Shown here one piece after another: positions 23,767-32,404 of a DNA stretch of 64,000 bases. The first letter of the stretch is position 1. The number at the start of each line of letters is the position of its first letter. The translations under genes and the position numbers were made by a program. Below the pieces are notes generated by a model, which was given only the letters and a program-made list of their open reading frames with translations, was not told where the DNA came from and ran no database searches. Source of the DNA: Ophiocordyceps camponoti-saundersi (nom. inval.) (taxonomy: Eukaryota; Ascomycota; Sordariomycetes; Hypocreales; Ophiocordycipitaceae); contig PDHQ01000071.1 in NCBI GenBank assembly GCA_003339415.1, positions 1-64,000 of the forward strand, written 5' to 3'.

Positions 23767-23892
23767 TATAGCTATAGGCCACGTGACTATAGTACGTAAT
23801 ATGTATATAATATATATATCCTAGCTTAGCTATATAGGGTTCTCCCGGAGAATATATTATTATCACACTGTCACACTATCGTGCCCCTAACA
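23767..23892 (+). repeat. right LTR of the gypsy element (126 bp)
   Basis: Starts TATAGCTATAGG (RIP-altered) and ends CCCCTAACA with intact CA. From 23864 to the end CA and TG are intact, the mirror image of the left LTR. About 14 differences from the left LTR, all transitions. Confidence 0.93.
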
Positions 23893-23897
23893 CTGTC
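23893..23897. repeat. target-site duplication CTGTC, right copy
   Basis: Matches 6364-6368; normal-composition sequence resumes immediately afterwards. Confidence 0.93.
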
Positions 23898-24128
23898 CCT
23901 CCTGCCATCACCCGCTATCGCCTGTGATGAAAACTGGATAAAGGCATACTACCTACCTACCTAGAGGATATGCTTGTAAACGCACTCTGATAGCAGTCAA
24001 TTCAAGACTTATCCCCATCCACCACTGGAATGCCCTCAACAACGCTCCTCCTCCCCCCCCTCAATGAACGACGACTCGTCTCGCCGGCGGCCTCCATCCC
24101 GGCCTCCAAGAAGTAGCGAAATGCGGAA

Positions 24129-25947
24129 ATGTCCAGCTCCGATCGTCGCCCACGCCTCGTGGCGCAGAACCGCAAGCTACGACACCTCAGGGGCATCTCT
24201 TTACGAAATCTCTCCCTTGACGATCCTTCATCAGCGTCTTCAGCATCAGCATCAGCATCATCATCATCATCATCAACAGCATCAGCACCAGCACCAGCAC
24301 CAGCACCAACATCGCTAGCAACCTCTCTTAACGGCGGCGGTCATCACGACGATATCCTCGATCCTTCCCTTCCACTCAAAGCTGGCCTCTCACCTCACCT
24401 CCCCTCCGCCGCCGTCGCGCGCCACACTAAGCTTCGCACGCTGGTTGAGGCCTCCGTCGCTGAAGTCTTCTTTTCCCTGCATGTAAACGACGAGGCCGAG
24501 CCCGTCTATGTCAGCGAGCTCCGTCAGCCGTCAGCCGTATGCTACTTTCCCTTTACTCGTCTAAGCTTATTCCACCCCTTTGTCCTCCTCGGTCTGACAC
24601 GCGTCTTATATGTGAAAGAACTTTGACTTTCGTCACTTCGACCTCACAACTCAGCCTCCAACCATCTCACGCTCTGCTCAAGTCGCAATACGCATCTGGT
24701 CAAAAAGACCAGGCCAGGAATCGTGGATCTTCGTTCTCAATCATGTCGTCGACCTGCGCCATCTCAACTTCATCGGCTCCCTCGTTAATCGCCGCTTTCC
24801 GCCCAACGCCCTTATCTTTCACCTCGTCGATGGCCTCTACTCGCTTGACTTCCCTCCTCGGGTCGCGGACGCGAAACATGCTCCGTCTGCACCCAGCTCG
24901 TCGTATAGCTCGCTGATGAAGCTGGCCAATCTCGAGAGCTCGATTCGCGACGCGCTCGAAACACGCGACGATCTCGTTGCCCAGATCAACGCCGTTCTCG
25001 ACCAATCGCCGCCGGACGCTACTGGCTCAGCCCTCGAAGACGTCGCTCGCGCTGAAAAGTACGTGACGAAACAGCGTCGGGCCGTCCGTCAGGCAGAATC
25101 GCGCCGTCACGACCTCGCCACCTCGCTCGCCGCCCGTCGCACCGCCATCCGCGCTGGAAGGGAGGCTCAGTCCCGCGCCGAGGCCGACATGTCCGGTCAT
25201 CGTGAGCGGCTCGCCGCCTCCAAGGCTCTCCTCGATCGCACCTCAGATCAGATCCACGGTCAGCGTCGCCGCATCTGCTCCGACCTCGCCGACATCTTCC
25301 CCATCACGCCCGAGCGCGACGCTCCCCCCTTATCCTTTCGAATCTGTAACCTCCCGCTGCCGAACTCGCGCTACGACGCCACCTCGGCAGACGAGCACGT
25401 TCTCTCCGCCGCCCTCGGTCTAGCCGCGCTCCTCACCCGCCACCTGCAGCTATACCTATCCCACCCGCTGCCCTACCCGTTATGTCCCTGCGGCTCGCGC
25501 TCCCTCGTACGCGACGACATCTCTCATCTGGCCGACTCCTCTACCAATAACAACAACAGCAAGCCATCTTGGCCGCGACGAGAGTTCCCGCTCTACCTCC
25601 CGCGCGGCGGCTCAACCACCGGCCAGTGGCGGTTCGAGTACGGCTGGTTCCTTCTTAACAAGGATATCGAGGCCCTCTGCGCTTCGCAGGGCCTCCGCGT
25701 AGTCGATATCCGCCACTCTCTTCCCAACCTCAAGTATCTCCTCTACGTATGCAGCGCCGGCTCGCGAGACTTGCCCGAGCGTCATAGGGGGGGCGTCAAG
25801 GGGCTCTGGGCTGGTAGTCTGCGTGGCTTGGCGCGAGGTGGCGCGAATGGCGACGGTGAAGGCGATGGCGACGAGACGAATCATCATCTCCTGCCCCCTG
25901 CCGATGGGAAGCTCAAGCCAAACACGAACGAGCACGTAGCTGGATGA
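24129..25947 (+). CDS. Vps38/UVRAG-like subunit of the class III PI3-kinase complex
   Basis: Subunit of the Vps34-Vps15-Atg6 complex II, which makes PI3P on endosomes for sorting and autophagosome maturation. Two exons, 24129-24536 and 24655-25947 (566 aa); the intron begins GTATGC and ends CTCAG. The N-terminus (RLRHLRGISLRNLS) is typical of fungal UVRAG-like proteins, followed by a low-complexity Ser/Ala/Pro stretch. Next comes a C2-like region ending in WIFVLNHVVDLRHLNFIG, a coiled coil (about residues 224-330, MKLANLESS onward) and the C-terminal BARA-like domain with GQWRFEYGWFLLNKDIEALC and SLPNLKYLLYVC. It starts about 230 bp right of the transposon stack and shows no RIP. Confidence 0.88.
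24239..24314. repeat. CAGCAT/CATCAT/CAGCAC microsatellite inside the coding region
   Basis: Imperfect trinucleotide repeat encoding the Ser/Ala/Pro low-complexity stretch of the Vps38-like protein; likely variable in length between strains. Confidence 0.85.
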
Positions 25948-26133
25948 TGACATCCCTTTTTTTTTTCCTTAGCTCCTCCTCCTTCTCGAGACATGAGCTT
26001 CTATTTATTTCCTCGACCCGAAAAAGAGAAACAAGATGAGCGAATCTGTTCTTATCACTCATGTATTGTCGTCCAATCGCATGTCAAGTAGTTCCGCCCC
26101 CCCCTGAATGAAGGAAAAAAACCCCATAGCTTT

Positions 26134-29100
26134 TCAACCATCAGGCCTCGCAAACGTAACCCCCTTACGGCCTGGACTCCCCCGCCGACCGAGAGCTTCG
26201 CGCGCCACGCTGGCGGCTCTGCTCGGCGGCACGTCGTTGGCGTCGCTCCGCACAGCGTTGCTCGCCTGGGGACTCGACCTTCTGCTCATGAAGCTTCGGC
26301 CGCTTTGGTGCGGGACGGCGGGCGCGGGGGGCAGAGATGGTGGTGGAGGCGGAGGCGGGGGGGGAGGAGGCGGGGGCGGTGGAGGGGTGGTTGAAGGTTG
26401 TGAGATGGGGAGGACGGTGGAGGATGATGAGGAACAGGCTGAGTCGAAGGAACGGAGGGCTTCGTCTCTTGAGCGCGTGGCTTCCAGCGCCGCGCGGGCG
26501 ACGTCGTCTGCTCGCGCCGACGCCGTCTCGCCCCTGTATCTACCGGGGAGACAGGCGTGAGCGCAGCCGTCGAGGGGACAGCAGCCGTCGCTGAAGCTAC
26601 CGGCCAGGACGTCGGCGTGCCACAAGCCAAGACACGAGGCGTGGCCACCGTGCGAGCAGGCGGGACAGATCCACCAGGCGGACAACCAGACGTCATCGTC
26701 GAGACCAGGAGCGTCGTCACCTGACGAAGACGACGAGATCTCATCGGGGACGTGAGCCGGCGTCTCCGCCTGACGGTGGCCGCAGACGGCGCACGGAGCC
26801 ATGACGAGACGACAGCGCTCACACGTCCATACCGCCTCGACACCGGCCGCGGGATCGACTTCGCGCGGCTTACGGCAGCCAGAGCAGAAGAGCGCCGCCT
26901 TGACGCCCTGCTGAGCGGGTGCGAAGACGGCGACGTAGTTGGATCCCCAGCCTGGGAGACCCCGGGGCCAGCCTCGGACGCAGAGCTTGCGGAGGAGGGC
27001 GGCCTCGACGAAGAGCCTCATGCGCATGAGGCGGTCGTGCTGCTGTCGGAGGATGGCGCGCGCTTGGTTCTCGTCTATCGCCGTTTTGGGTAGGAGAGGC
27101 TTGAGGAGGAGTATCATGGCTGATGCGTGGAGGGCCGATCGCTTAGCTTCGAAGTCGAGCGCGCGCTTCACGAGGGAGACGGGCTCCAAGGCCTTTGGCG
27201 GGCGAGAATAGGGGTGGTGGTGGTGGTGGTGGTGATGATGGTCCTTATTTTCGACTTCATCCTCGTCGTCGTCGTCCCAGGGGAAGTAGTCGGTCTCGAT
27301 GATATTAGGACTGGGGTCGTATTTCGGCGTCGTCGTCGGAGCCGGTCCGGGCTTGCTGGACGTTACCGTCGTCTGCGTGACAGGGGCGAGGGGATGGCGG
27401 TCGTCGACGTCCGGAACCATCATCATCACCGCCTTCGAACCTTCGTAGTCGACGCTCGACGCTGCGCTGGATCGATCCGTATCCGACGTCTGCCTCACAA
27501 TGGCCGGTTTGGCGAAGACGTCGTTACTCGACGTGCTCCTCGCCACGGGTCGCTTCCCGCTGGCAAACAATTGCTCGTCCGAGCCTTGCTTCTGGTCCAC
27601 AACGCCTCGACGCCTCTGGATCGAGCCGTTCCGCGGTGTGGGCACGTCTATGGCCTTGGTCAGCGCTTCGGCGTCGTAAAAGTCGTATCCCTCCATCATC
27701 GGCGACCGGCTGCTGCCGCCCGATAGGCTAGAGCGTGGGCCTGCGTGCGCGGCCGGACCGAGATTGAAGTCATCCGGCTCGTCGATGGTTTCGAGCCTTT
27801 GGCCGTACTGATATCCGTCGTCGCCACCCTCTCCCCCGAAGCCGGCCGCCTCCTCGTGAGCATCGGCCGGACGAGCCACGGGCGTCGGCACGTTAGACGT
27901 GCTCTCAATCTCCTCGGAAAGCAGTGACCTGGCGGGCAAGCGGCTGTCGCTCACCCGCTGTATCGACGACCGACGAGGCGTGTCCTCGCCGTCGCCATCA
28001 TACGCGGGTGTCACCTTGACTTTGACGTCTTCGGCCTGTGTCCTCTGGAAGTGGCCGACGCGACGCTCGAGGTGTCTCTGCGCGCGCCGGCTGAGGAGCC
28101 GGGCCATGGCATGGGCCAGAAGCCGCCACGTCTGAGCCAATCTGAATAGACTTACGCCCTCGGCCGCCAGAGCATATTTCTCCATGATATCTCCGACCCT
28201 TTGGGCGAACGACCTGCCGTCCTCCTGGACTTGCGGTAGCTCTCTGGCCAGCGTCTCCAGGTACACGGTCGAGAGGTGCTGGTATAACTGGACCGGCTTC
28301 GCCGTGGGCGTGCGGCCCGAGGCCATGGCCTGTCGCAGCTTGAACATGCCTGTCATGGCGATGGACTGCTCAAGGCCCAGCACCTGCTTGGCGTCGTCGG
28401 GAAACCCTCCGGACGGCGGCGTCGTGCTTAGTTGTACGGCGGACCTGCCACTCGGACGATTGAGGCCTATGGTACGGCGGCGCAGAGTGAGAGACGGGCC
28501 CATGACGTCGTCGTCCGAGTCACTGCGGCTAACGCTCAAGGTAGGCGTGTCGGAGCTAAACTCGGCGACGACTGAGGGCCGCGGACGCTGCAAGCGAGGC
28601 CGCTCATCGAGAAAAGTGACGACATCGCCGCGAGGCGAAAAGGCCACGGCTGACGATGACTGCCGGTCAAGAACCTTGGGAGCAAAGGCGACGTCGCACT
28701 GGTTGAAGAGGCCGTCCTGGCCGACTGTCCATAGCAGATGTTGGTCATGCCACAAAAGATCGTTAGGCGAGCTGTCGAAGCGCTGTACCTCCTTGTAGGG
28801 CATCGTCGGACGGGCCAGGTCCCAGATGTGGACGGCCGAAGAGCCGTAGCGCCGGTTGGTAGTCTCGTCGTAGGCGACGGCCACCTGGGCAACGCGTCGA
28901 GCCTGAGACGAGGCGGACCACAGACCCGGACGCCAGGCGGCGGCGGCGACAGGAGCCGGAGCGGCAACGGACCACTTGGGTCGTTGACGCTTGTCGGCCG
29001 AGGCGCCCAGGTCCCAGACGTGGATCTTGGTATCCCAGCCGGCGCTCAGCAGGTGTACGCCATCCGGGTGCCAGGCGATAGCGACGCAGGCCTTTTCGTG

Positions 29101-29820
29101 GGCGTTGATGCGCAGCAGCGGCTTCGTAGGCTGACGAACGTCCCATTTGAGCACGACGCCAGCGTCGGTACAGCAGGCCATTTCGTGGCCGAGCCGCGGC
29201 GACCAGCGAACCTGGCGGACCGGGTCGATACATCGTAAGGGGGCGAAGCGCTGGCGGAACGTCAGCACACCAGCCCGGTTCTGCACCTGTTTCAGCGTGT
29301 CGAAGACGCGAGCCGTGCCATCGTGGCTCCCCGAGAGCAACCAGGTGCGGAGGTGAGGGTTGACGTCGAGCGAAGAGACCTGGCGCGAGTCCTCGTGTAT
29401 CTGCACCGTCTCGAGTGGCTCGGCCCCGAGACGAGACAAGTCATAGGAGAAGATGCGACCACCTGCGCAGGCGGTGAAGATGGTCGAGTGCCCGTGCCAC
29501 TTGACGTCGCGGATGCTGAGCTGATCAGCAGCGCGCTGTCGTGAGGCGATGGCCGCCCGGACGTCAACACCGTCAGCGGGTCCGAAGCCGGCGTCCAGCA
29601 CGACCGTCTTTAGAATGTGCGGACCACCTAAGACGGCCGCCCGTCGATCGGGAGCGGCGTCCAGACAGGCGATGGGCACGCCCGCCGCGTAGACGGCGTT
29701 TTGCGATTTCGGCGGGCGCGGCGTCGTAGGCGGTATTGTCGACGCGAGGTCGCCCGCGGGCGAGTCCGTCGCCGACTTGCCCAGCAGCTTGCGCATCAGC
29801 CGGGAGTCGCGATGGTACAT
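26134..29820 (-). CDS. RTC1: RTC1/SEA2, WD40-RING subunit of the SEACAT/GATOR2 complex
   Basis: Homologue of yeast Rtc1/Sea2 and animal WDR24, part of the vacuolar SEA (GATOR) complex controlling TORC1 in response to amino acids. The first ATG is at 29820 (MYHRDSRLMRKLLGK), giving 1228 aa without introns. N-terminal WD40 repeats run from about residue 85 to 370 (SIRDVKWHGHSTIFTACAGGRIFSYDL; AIAWHPDGVHLLSAGWDTKIHVWDL). The middle is long and low-complexity (acidic, ten His, poly-Pro). The C-terminal zinc-binding region contains CSGCRKPRE, WTCERCRLVMAPCAVCG and WWICPACSHGGHASCLGLWH, the RING-like end of this family. A run of about 16 prolines lies close to the C-terminus. The size matches fungal orthologues. 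Confidence 0.9.
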   Translation of the reverse strand: MYHRDSRLMRKLLGKSATDSPAGDLASTIPPTTPRPPKSQNAVYAAGVPIACLDAAPDRRAAVLGGPHILKTVVLDAGFGPADGVDVRAAIASRQRAADQLSIRDVKWHGHSTIFTACAGGRIFSYDLSRLGAEPLETVQIHEDSRQVSSLDVNPHLRTWLLSGSHDGTARVFDTLKQVQNRAGVLTFRQRFAPLRCIDPVRQVRWSPRLGHEMACCTDAGVVLKWDVRQPTKPLLRINAHEKACVAIAWHPDGVHLLSAGWDTKIHVWDLGASADKRQRPKWSVAAPAPVAAAAWRPGLWSASSQARRVAQVAVAYDETTNRRYGSSAVHIWDLARPTMPYKEVQRFDSSPNDLLWHDQHLLWTVGQDGLFNQCDVAFAPKVLDRQSSSAVAFSPRGDVVTFLDERPRLQRPRPSVVAEFSSDTPTLSVSRSDSDDDVMGPSLTLRRRTIGLNRPSGRSAVQLSTTPPSGGFPDDAKQVLGLEQSIAMTGMFKLRQAMASGRTPTAKPVQLYQHLSTVYLETLARELPQVQEDGRSFAQRVGDIMEKYALAAEGVSLFRLAQTWRLLAHAMARLLSRRAQRHLERRVGHFQRTQAEDVKVKVTPAYDGDGEDTPRRSSIQRVSDSRLPARSLLSEEIESTSNVPTPVARPADAHEEAAGFGGEGGDDGYQYGQRLETIDEPDDFNLGPAAHAGPRSSLSGGSSRSPMMEGYDFYDAEALTKAIDVPTPRNGSIQRRRGVVDQKQGSDEQLFASGKRPVARSTSSNDVFAKPAIVRQTSDTDRSSAASSVDYEGSKAVMMMVPDVDDRHPLAPVTQTTVTSSKPGPAPTTTPKYDPSPNIIETDYFPWDDDDEDEVENKDHHHHHHHHHPYSRPPKALEPVSLVKRALDFEAKRSALHASAMILLLKPLLPKTAIDENQARAILRQQHDRLMRMRLFVEAALLRKLCVRGWPRGLPGWGSNYVAVFAPAQQGVKAALFCSGCRKPREVDPAAGVEAVWTCERCRLVMAPCAVCGHRQAETPAHVPDEISSSSSGDDAPGLDDDVWLSAWWICPACSHGGHASCLGLWHADVLAGSFSDGCCPLDGCAHACLPGRYRGETASARADDVARAALEATRSRDEALRSFDSACSSSSSTVLPISQPSTTPPPPPPPPPPPPPPPPSLPPAPAVPHQSGRSFMSRRSSPQASNAVRSDANDVPPSRAASVAREALGRRGSPGRKGVTFARPDG

Positions 29821-29847
29821 AATTAGGGCCCGGCTCGGGACCACCAA

Positions 29848-30244
29848 ACGTTGGACTCGCTCATCATCGAGAGTTGAGAGGGTTGGATGTTGGAGGAGGA
29901 CGCATCACGGGACTAGCTCAGTTCAAGCTTACATAGCAGCTCCGACCACAACTACAGCTCCGATCAACAAGAACAGCGACACGGAAGATGCTTAGGTATC
30001 TACCTATGTAGGTAGTTATTCTAGACTGTCTGGTCTACAACTTGACACCTCTTCCTTGACTGTCGAAGATGGCCAGCTCAAATCTCATATGGTACGTCCG
30101 TGCTTCTTCACCCAGCCGTTAGCACAAAGGACATCGATGCCGCCTCGTACCCCATTCAAGGACACTCACTTCGAACACCACCATGACAAACGCCGACGTG
30201 AAGCGACACATCGGCACTATCCCCGTTCTTCGGTAGCAACGCCC
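29848..30244. other. intergenic between RTC1 and Y14
   Basis: Holds the RTC1 promoter and the Y14 3' end. A short plus-strand start (ATGGCCAGCTCAAATCTC at 30069, then a GTACGT donor-like site) is discussed as a finding; otherwise nothing recognisable. Confidence 0.5.
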
Positions 30245-30751
30245 TCAGTCGGCGCCTTGATTGTTGTTGGGACTTCGGCTCCGGCTCCGGGCTCTTCTAC
30301 CACCGGCACCGCCATGTCCTCGCTTGCCCGGGGGCGGTCTCACAAACGCGAAGTCGACCTTGACCGTCTCGTCCAGAAGTTTAGTATCGTGGGCGCCGTC
30401 AATAGCGGCTCTCGCCTCCTCGAGAGTGGTGTACTCGATCAGTGCGTAGCCCTGTTTGCCAAAAAAAAAGCACAGTTAAGTAGACGCGCGCAAAACACAT
30501 TTCTCCGATTCTCGCACCTTAACGTAGCCGCTTCGACGGTCCAAGTTCAAGTGAAGGTTCTTGATCTCGCCAAACTCGCCAAACTTGTCCTGTAGAGCCT
30601 CCTCGTCTGCCTCTTCGTGCACGTTGGTGACGACGATGATCCAACCCTCGATGGACCGGACCGCCGTCGCCTTAGTGTGTGTCTGCATTTCCGCCTCGTT
30701 GCGCACTGCGGACGACGCCGGCTGATCGACGTCCATTTCTGTGTCCGTCAT
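30245..30751 (-). CDS. Y14/RBM8A, exon-junction-complex RNA-binding protein
   Basis: Y14 binds Mago and forms the core of the exon junction complex, marking spliced mRNA in the nucleus. Two exons on the minus strand: 30751-30518 and 30451-30245 (146 aa). The 66-bp intron starts GTGCGA, has a CTTAAC branch site and ends CAAACAG. Splicing joins RRSGYVK to GYALIEY, exactly across the RNP1 motif of the RRM. The RRM runs from about residue 37 to 113 ([34 protein letters not shown]...VKVDFAF). The C-terminus has Arg-Ser dipeptides (RARSRSRSP) typical of the family. The N-terminus is acidic ([10 protein letters not shown]). Confidence 0.92.
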
Positions 30752-31324
30752 CTTGATTTGTTAACGAATGAAGCGAAGTTGGCGAGTATGAGGAACATGT
30801 GAAGGTATAGAGTTGGCGCATGCAATACAGCTATTCCGCAGACAAGAAAAGATTCGGGGTCACGTGATTGAGTGACTCTACGTGCATGTGCTTGAGGCTT
30901 GTCAGAACAAGCGAATAATGACCACATCTCGCACTTCATTTCTGATCTTCCAGTCAATTCCTGGGCTACATCAGGTCTCTCTTCCTGATATTAAACTTGT
31001 GGACATGGGTTCACCGTAGAAAATTGTGAAGATAAGTCAGATGCAATGTGTTCAATGAATATCTTGTAGAAGACTTGACGTCTTCCTATCCACGCAGCAT
31101 CGCGGATCAACCTCTTCACATAGACGAAAGACACCAGACGCCTGGCCAAGGTTTGAGACTTGCTGCACCCTTTTCATGCCGGGACAATCAGCCTATTGGT
31201 GCAGACGCTCTGCTACCCATCAAATTGACCTCAACCACTTTCCACCTCGCAGCGCATGACCTTAAAGCATCTGTCTGTCTCCGTCGTTCGCATTCGTCTC
31301 AAAGTTCAAGAAGATAGCCATTGA
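30752..31324. other. intergenic between Y14 and eS30
   Basis: Contains a CACGTG box at 30861-30866, about 110 bp before the Y14 start codon on the minus strand. No other feature recognised. Confidence 0.55.
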
Positions 31325-31641
31325 TCAAGAGGTGGGATTCGGGTTCATCTGTTGAGATCGTTCATCGTCAGCAAAACGGAGATCCGCACGCCAAAAAACC
31401 GAATCTACTAGCCTTCCGCTTGCCGCCAGTCAAAACGACATTGACGAATCGGCGCGTGTATTTGAGCCGCTTGAGAGCCCGGCCCTTGGGCATCTTGGGC
31501 TTCTCTTGGGGCTCGACCTGTTCCGTGGCAAAAGTCGTCAGTCAGCTGGCCGCCCTGAGTTTTTCGTCTCGGGCATCGTACCTTGGGCGTTTGACTCTTG
31601 ACTTTGCCGGCTCGGGCAAGAGATCCGTGAACTTTACCCAT
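31325..31641 (-). CDS. RPS30: 40S ribosomal protein eS30
   Basis: Small basic protein of the 40S subunit. Three exons on the minus strand: 31641-31582, 31517-31413 and 31348-31325, giving 62 aa, the normal fungal length. Exon 1 encodes [20 protein letters not shown]. Intron 1 is GTACGA...ACAG (64 bp). Exon 2 encodes [19 protein letters not shown] and continues to VLTGGKRK. Exon 3 encodes only MNPNPTS. No GT donor fits the second junction in frame: the exon ends ...CGGAAG and the intron begins GCTAGT and ends CAACAG (64 bp), so it appears to be a GC-AG intron. Without that splice the frame runs into a tail unlike any eS30. Unlike animals there is no ubiquitin-like (FUBI) fusion. Confidence 0.92.
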
Positions 31642-32404
31642 GATGACGGTGGTTGAATGCGAGATGTGATTTGTGGTGGATGTGAGTCGTCGCGGGCGTC
31701 CCTCCCTGATTTTCTGGACAAGTTGTGCGCGAAAGGCTGACAAATACGGTGGGTGAGCTAATCACGAAGCACAGCACGTGACCCTAGTCCCCCCTTCGCC
31801 GTGAAGTTCCTCTTGGGCATGAGCTCAGGGCTGAACCTGTATCACGTGATCTTTTGTAAACCCTCTGTAAGGATACTCCGCAAGATGATATAATTGCATC
31901 ACGTGGTGCGACTTACAGCTTAACTCTCCTCTCCCTTTAAATTTATCTGGTGATAGCTTCGCTCCTCTTTGCAACACTCCGCTGTGCGCCACCCACAGAT
32001 TCATACAAACAGCTTCCTGAAATCTGCTTATTCTATGTGCTTATGGATACATATTGCCGAGATCCTTGTTAAACTACAAATTCCGAGTCTTTAGTTCATT
32101 CAAATCTTTTAGCCAAGACGTAATGTCTCAATCTCTTGATGAGAGACATTGCGCGATAAATCCGAGTCGCCGTAAAAACCGTTCCGATTGACTCATGATG
32201 GGTCTCCGGATTTAAGCCACCGAGAAGCGATGGCCGCGTGTGCCGCTTACACGTGTCAAGCAGCCTACTGTATGTACAGTGTCGTTTGTACGAACCAGAT
32301 GAGGGGTTAAATGGACGGGTTTCCTCAGTGCATAAAGGAGAGGGTGAGACCCGAACACAAAGGCGCCCTCTGTAAGATTTGCATCGCCTGTCGAAATCGC
32401 CATC
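31642..32404. promoter_or_regulatory. divergent promoter region of eS30 and the aldo-keto reductase, three CACGTG boxes
   Basis: CACGTG occurs at 31775-31780, 31843-31848 and 31900-31905 within 130 bp. Two are in the extended form (A/G)TCACGTGA or GCACGTGAC. Such palindromes are bound by bHLH proteins of the Cbf1 type, which regulate ribosomal-protein genes in some ascomycetes. They lie 130-260 bp upstream of the eS30 start. Confidence 0.5.

Larger units (their letters stand above)
6369..23892 (+). mobile_element. RIP-degraded Ty3/gypsy chromovirus carrying two nested insertions
   Basis: Defined by 126-bp LTRs and a CTGTC duplication. Without its inserts it would be about 8.8 kb. Plus-strand remnants, read through RIP-type stops, appear in gypsy order. 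A gag-like region lies left of the copia insertion, and a candidate protease region follows it. The reverse transcriptase (about 18.8-19.3 kb) has a block like DA-SFYYQWR and an AYCDN box in place of the usual YVDD. An RNase H region lies at about 19.6-19.8 kb. The integrase (20.5-21.2 kb) has a segment like NRDPKFLS, and a chromodomain-like stretch at about 21.6-21.8 kb has YLVRFVGLSYKYN. A purine-rich stretch (AAGAGGCCGGGG) just before the right LTR can be the polypurine tract. CpA and TpG are almost absent while TpA is extreme and CpG persists: a RIP signature. No intact ORF remains. Confidence 0.93.

Noticed and set aside
6400..23860. AT-rich block as a centromere, mitochondrial insertion or AT-rich satellite
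   Set aside because: It has LTRs, exact duplications and recognisable gag-pol remnants; AT-richness is explained by RIP.
26286..29729. Many additional frames across RTC1 on both strands
   Set aside because: All are mirror or shifted readings of the RTC1 coding sequence.
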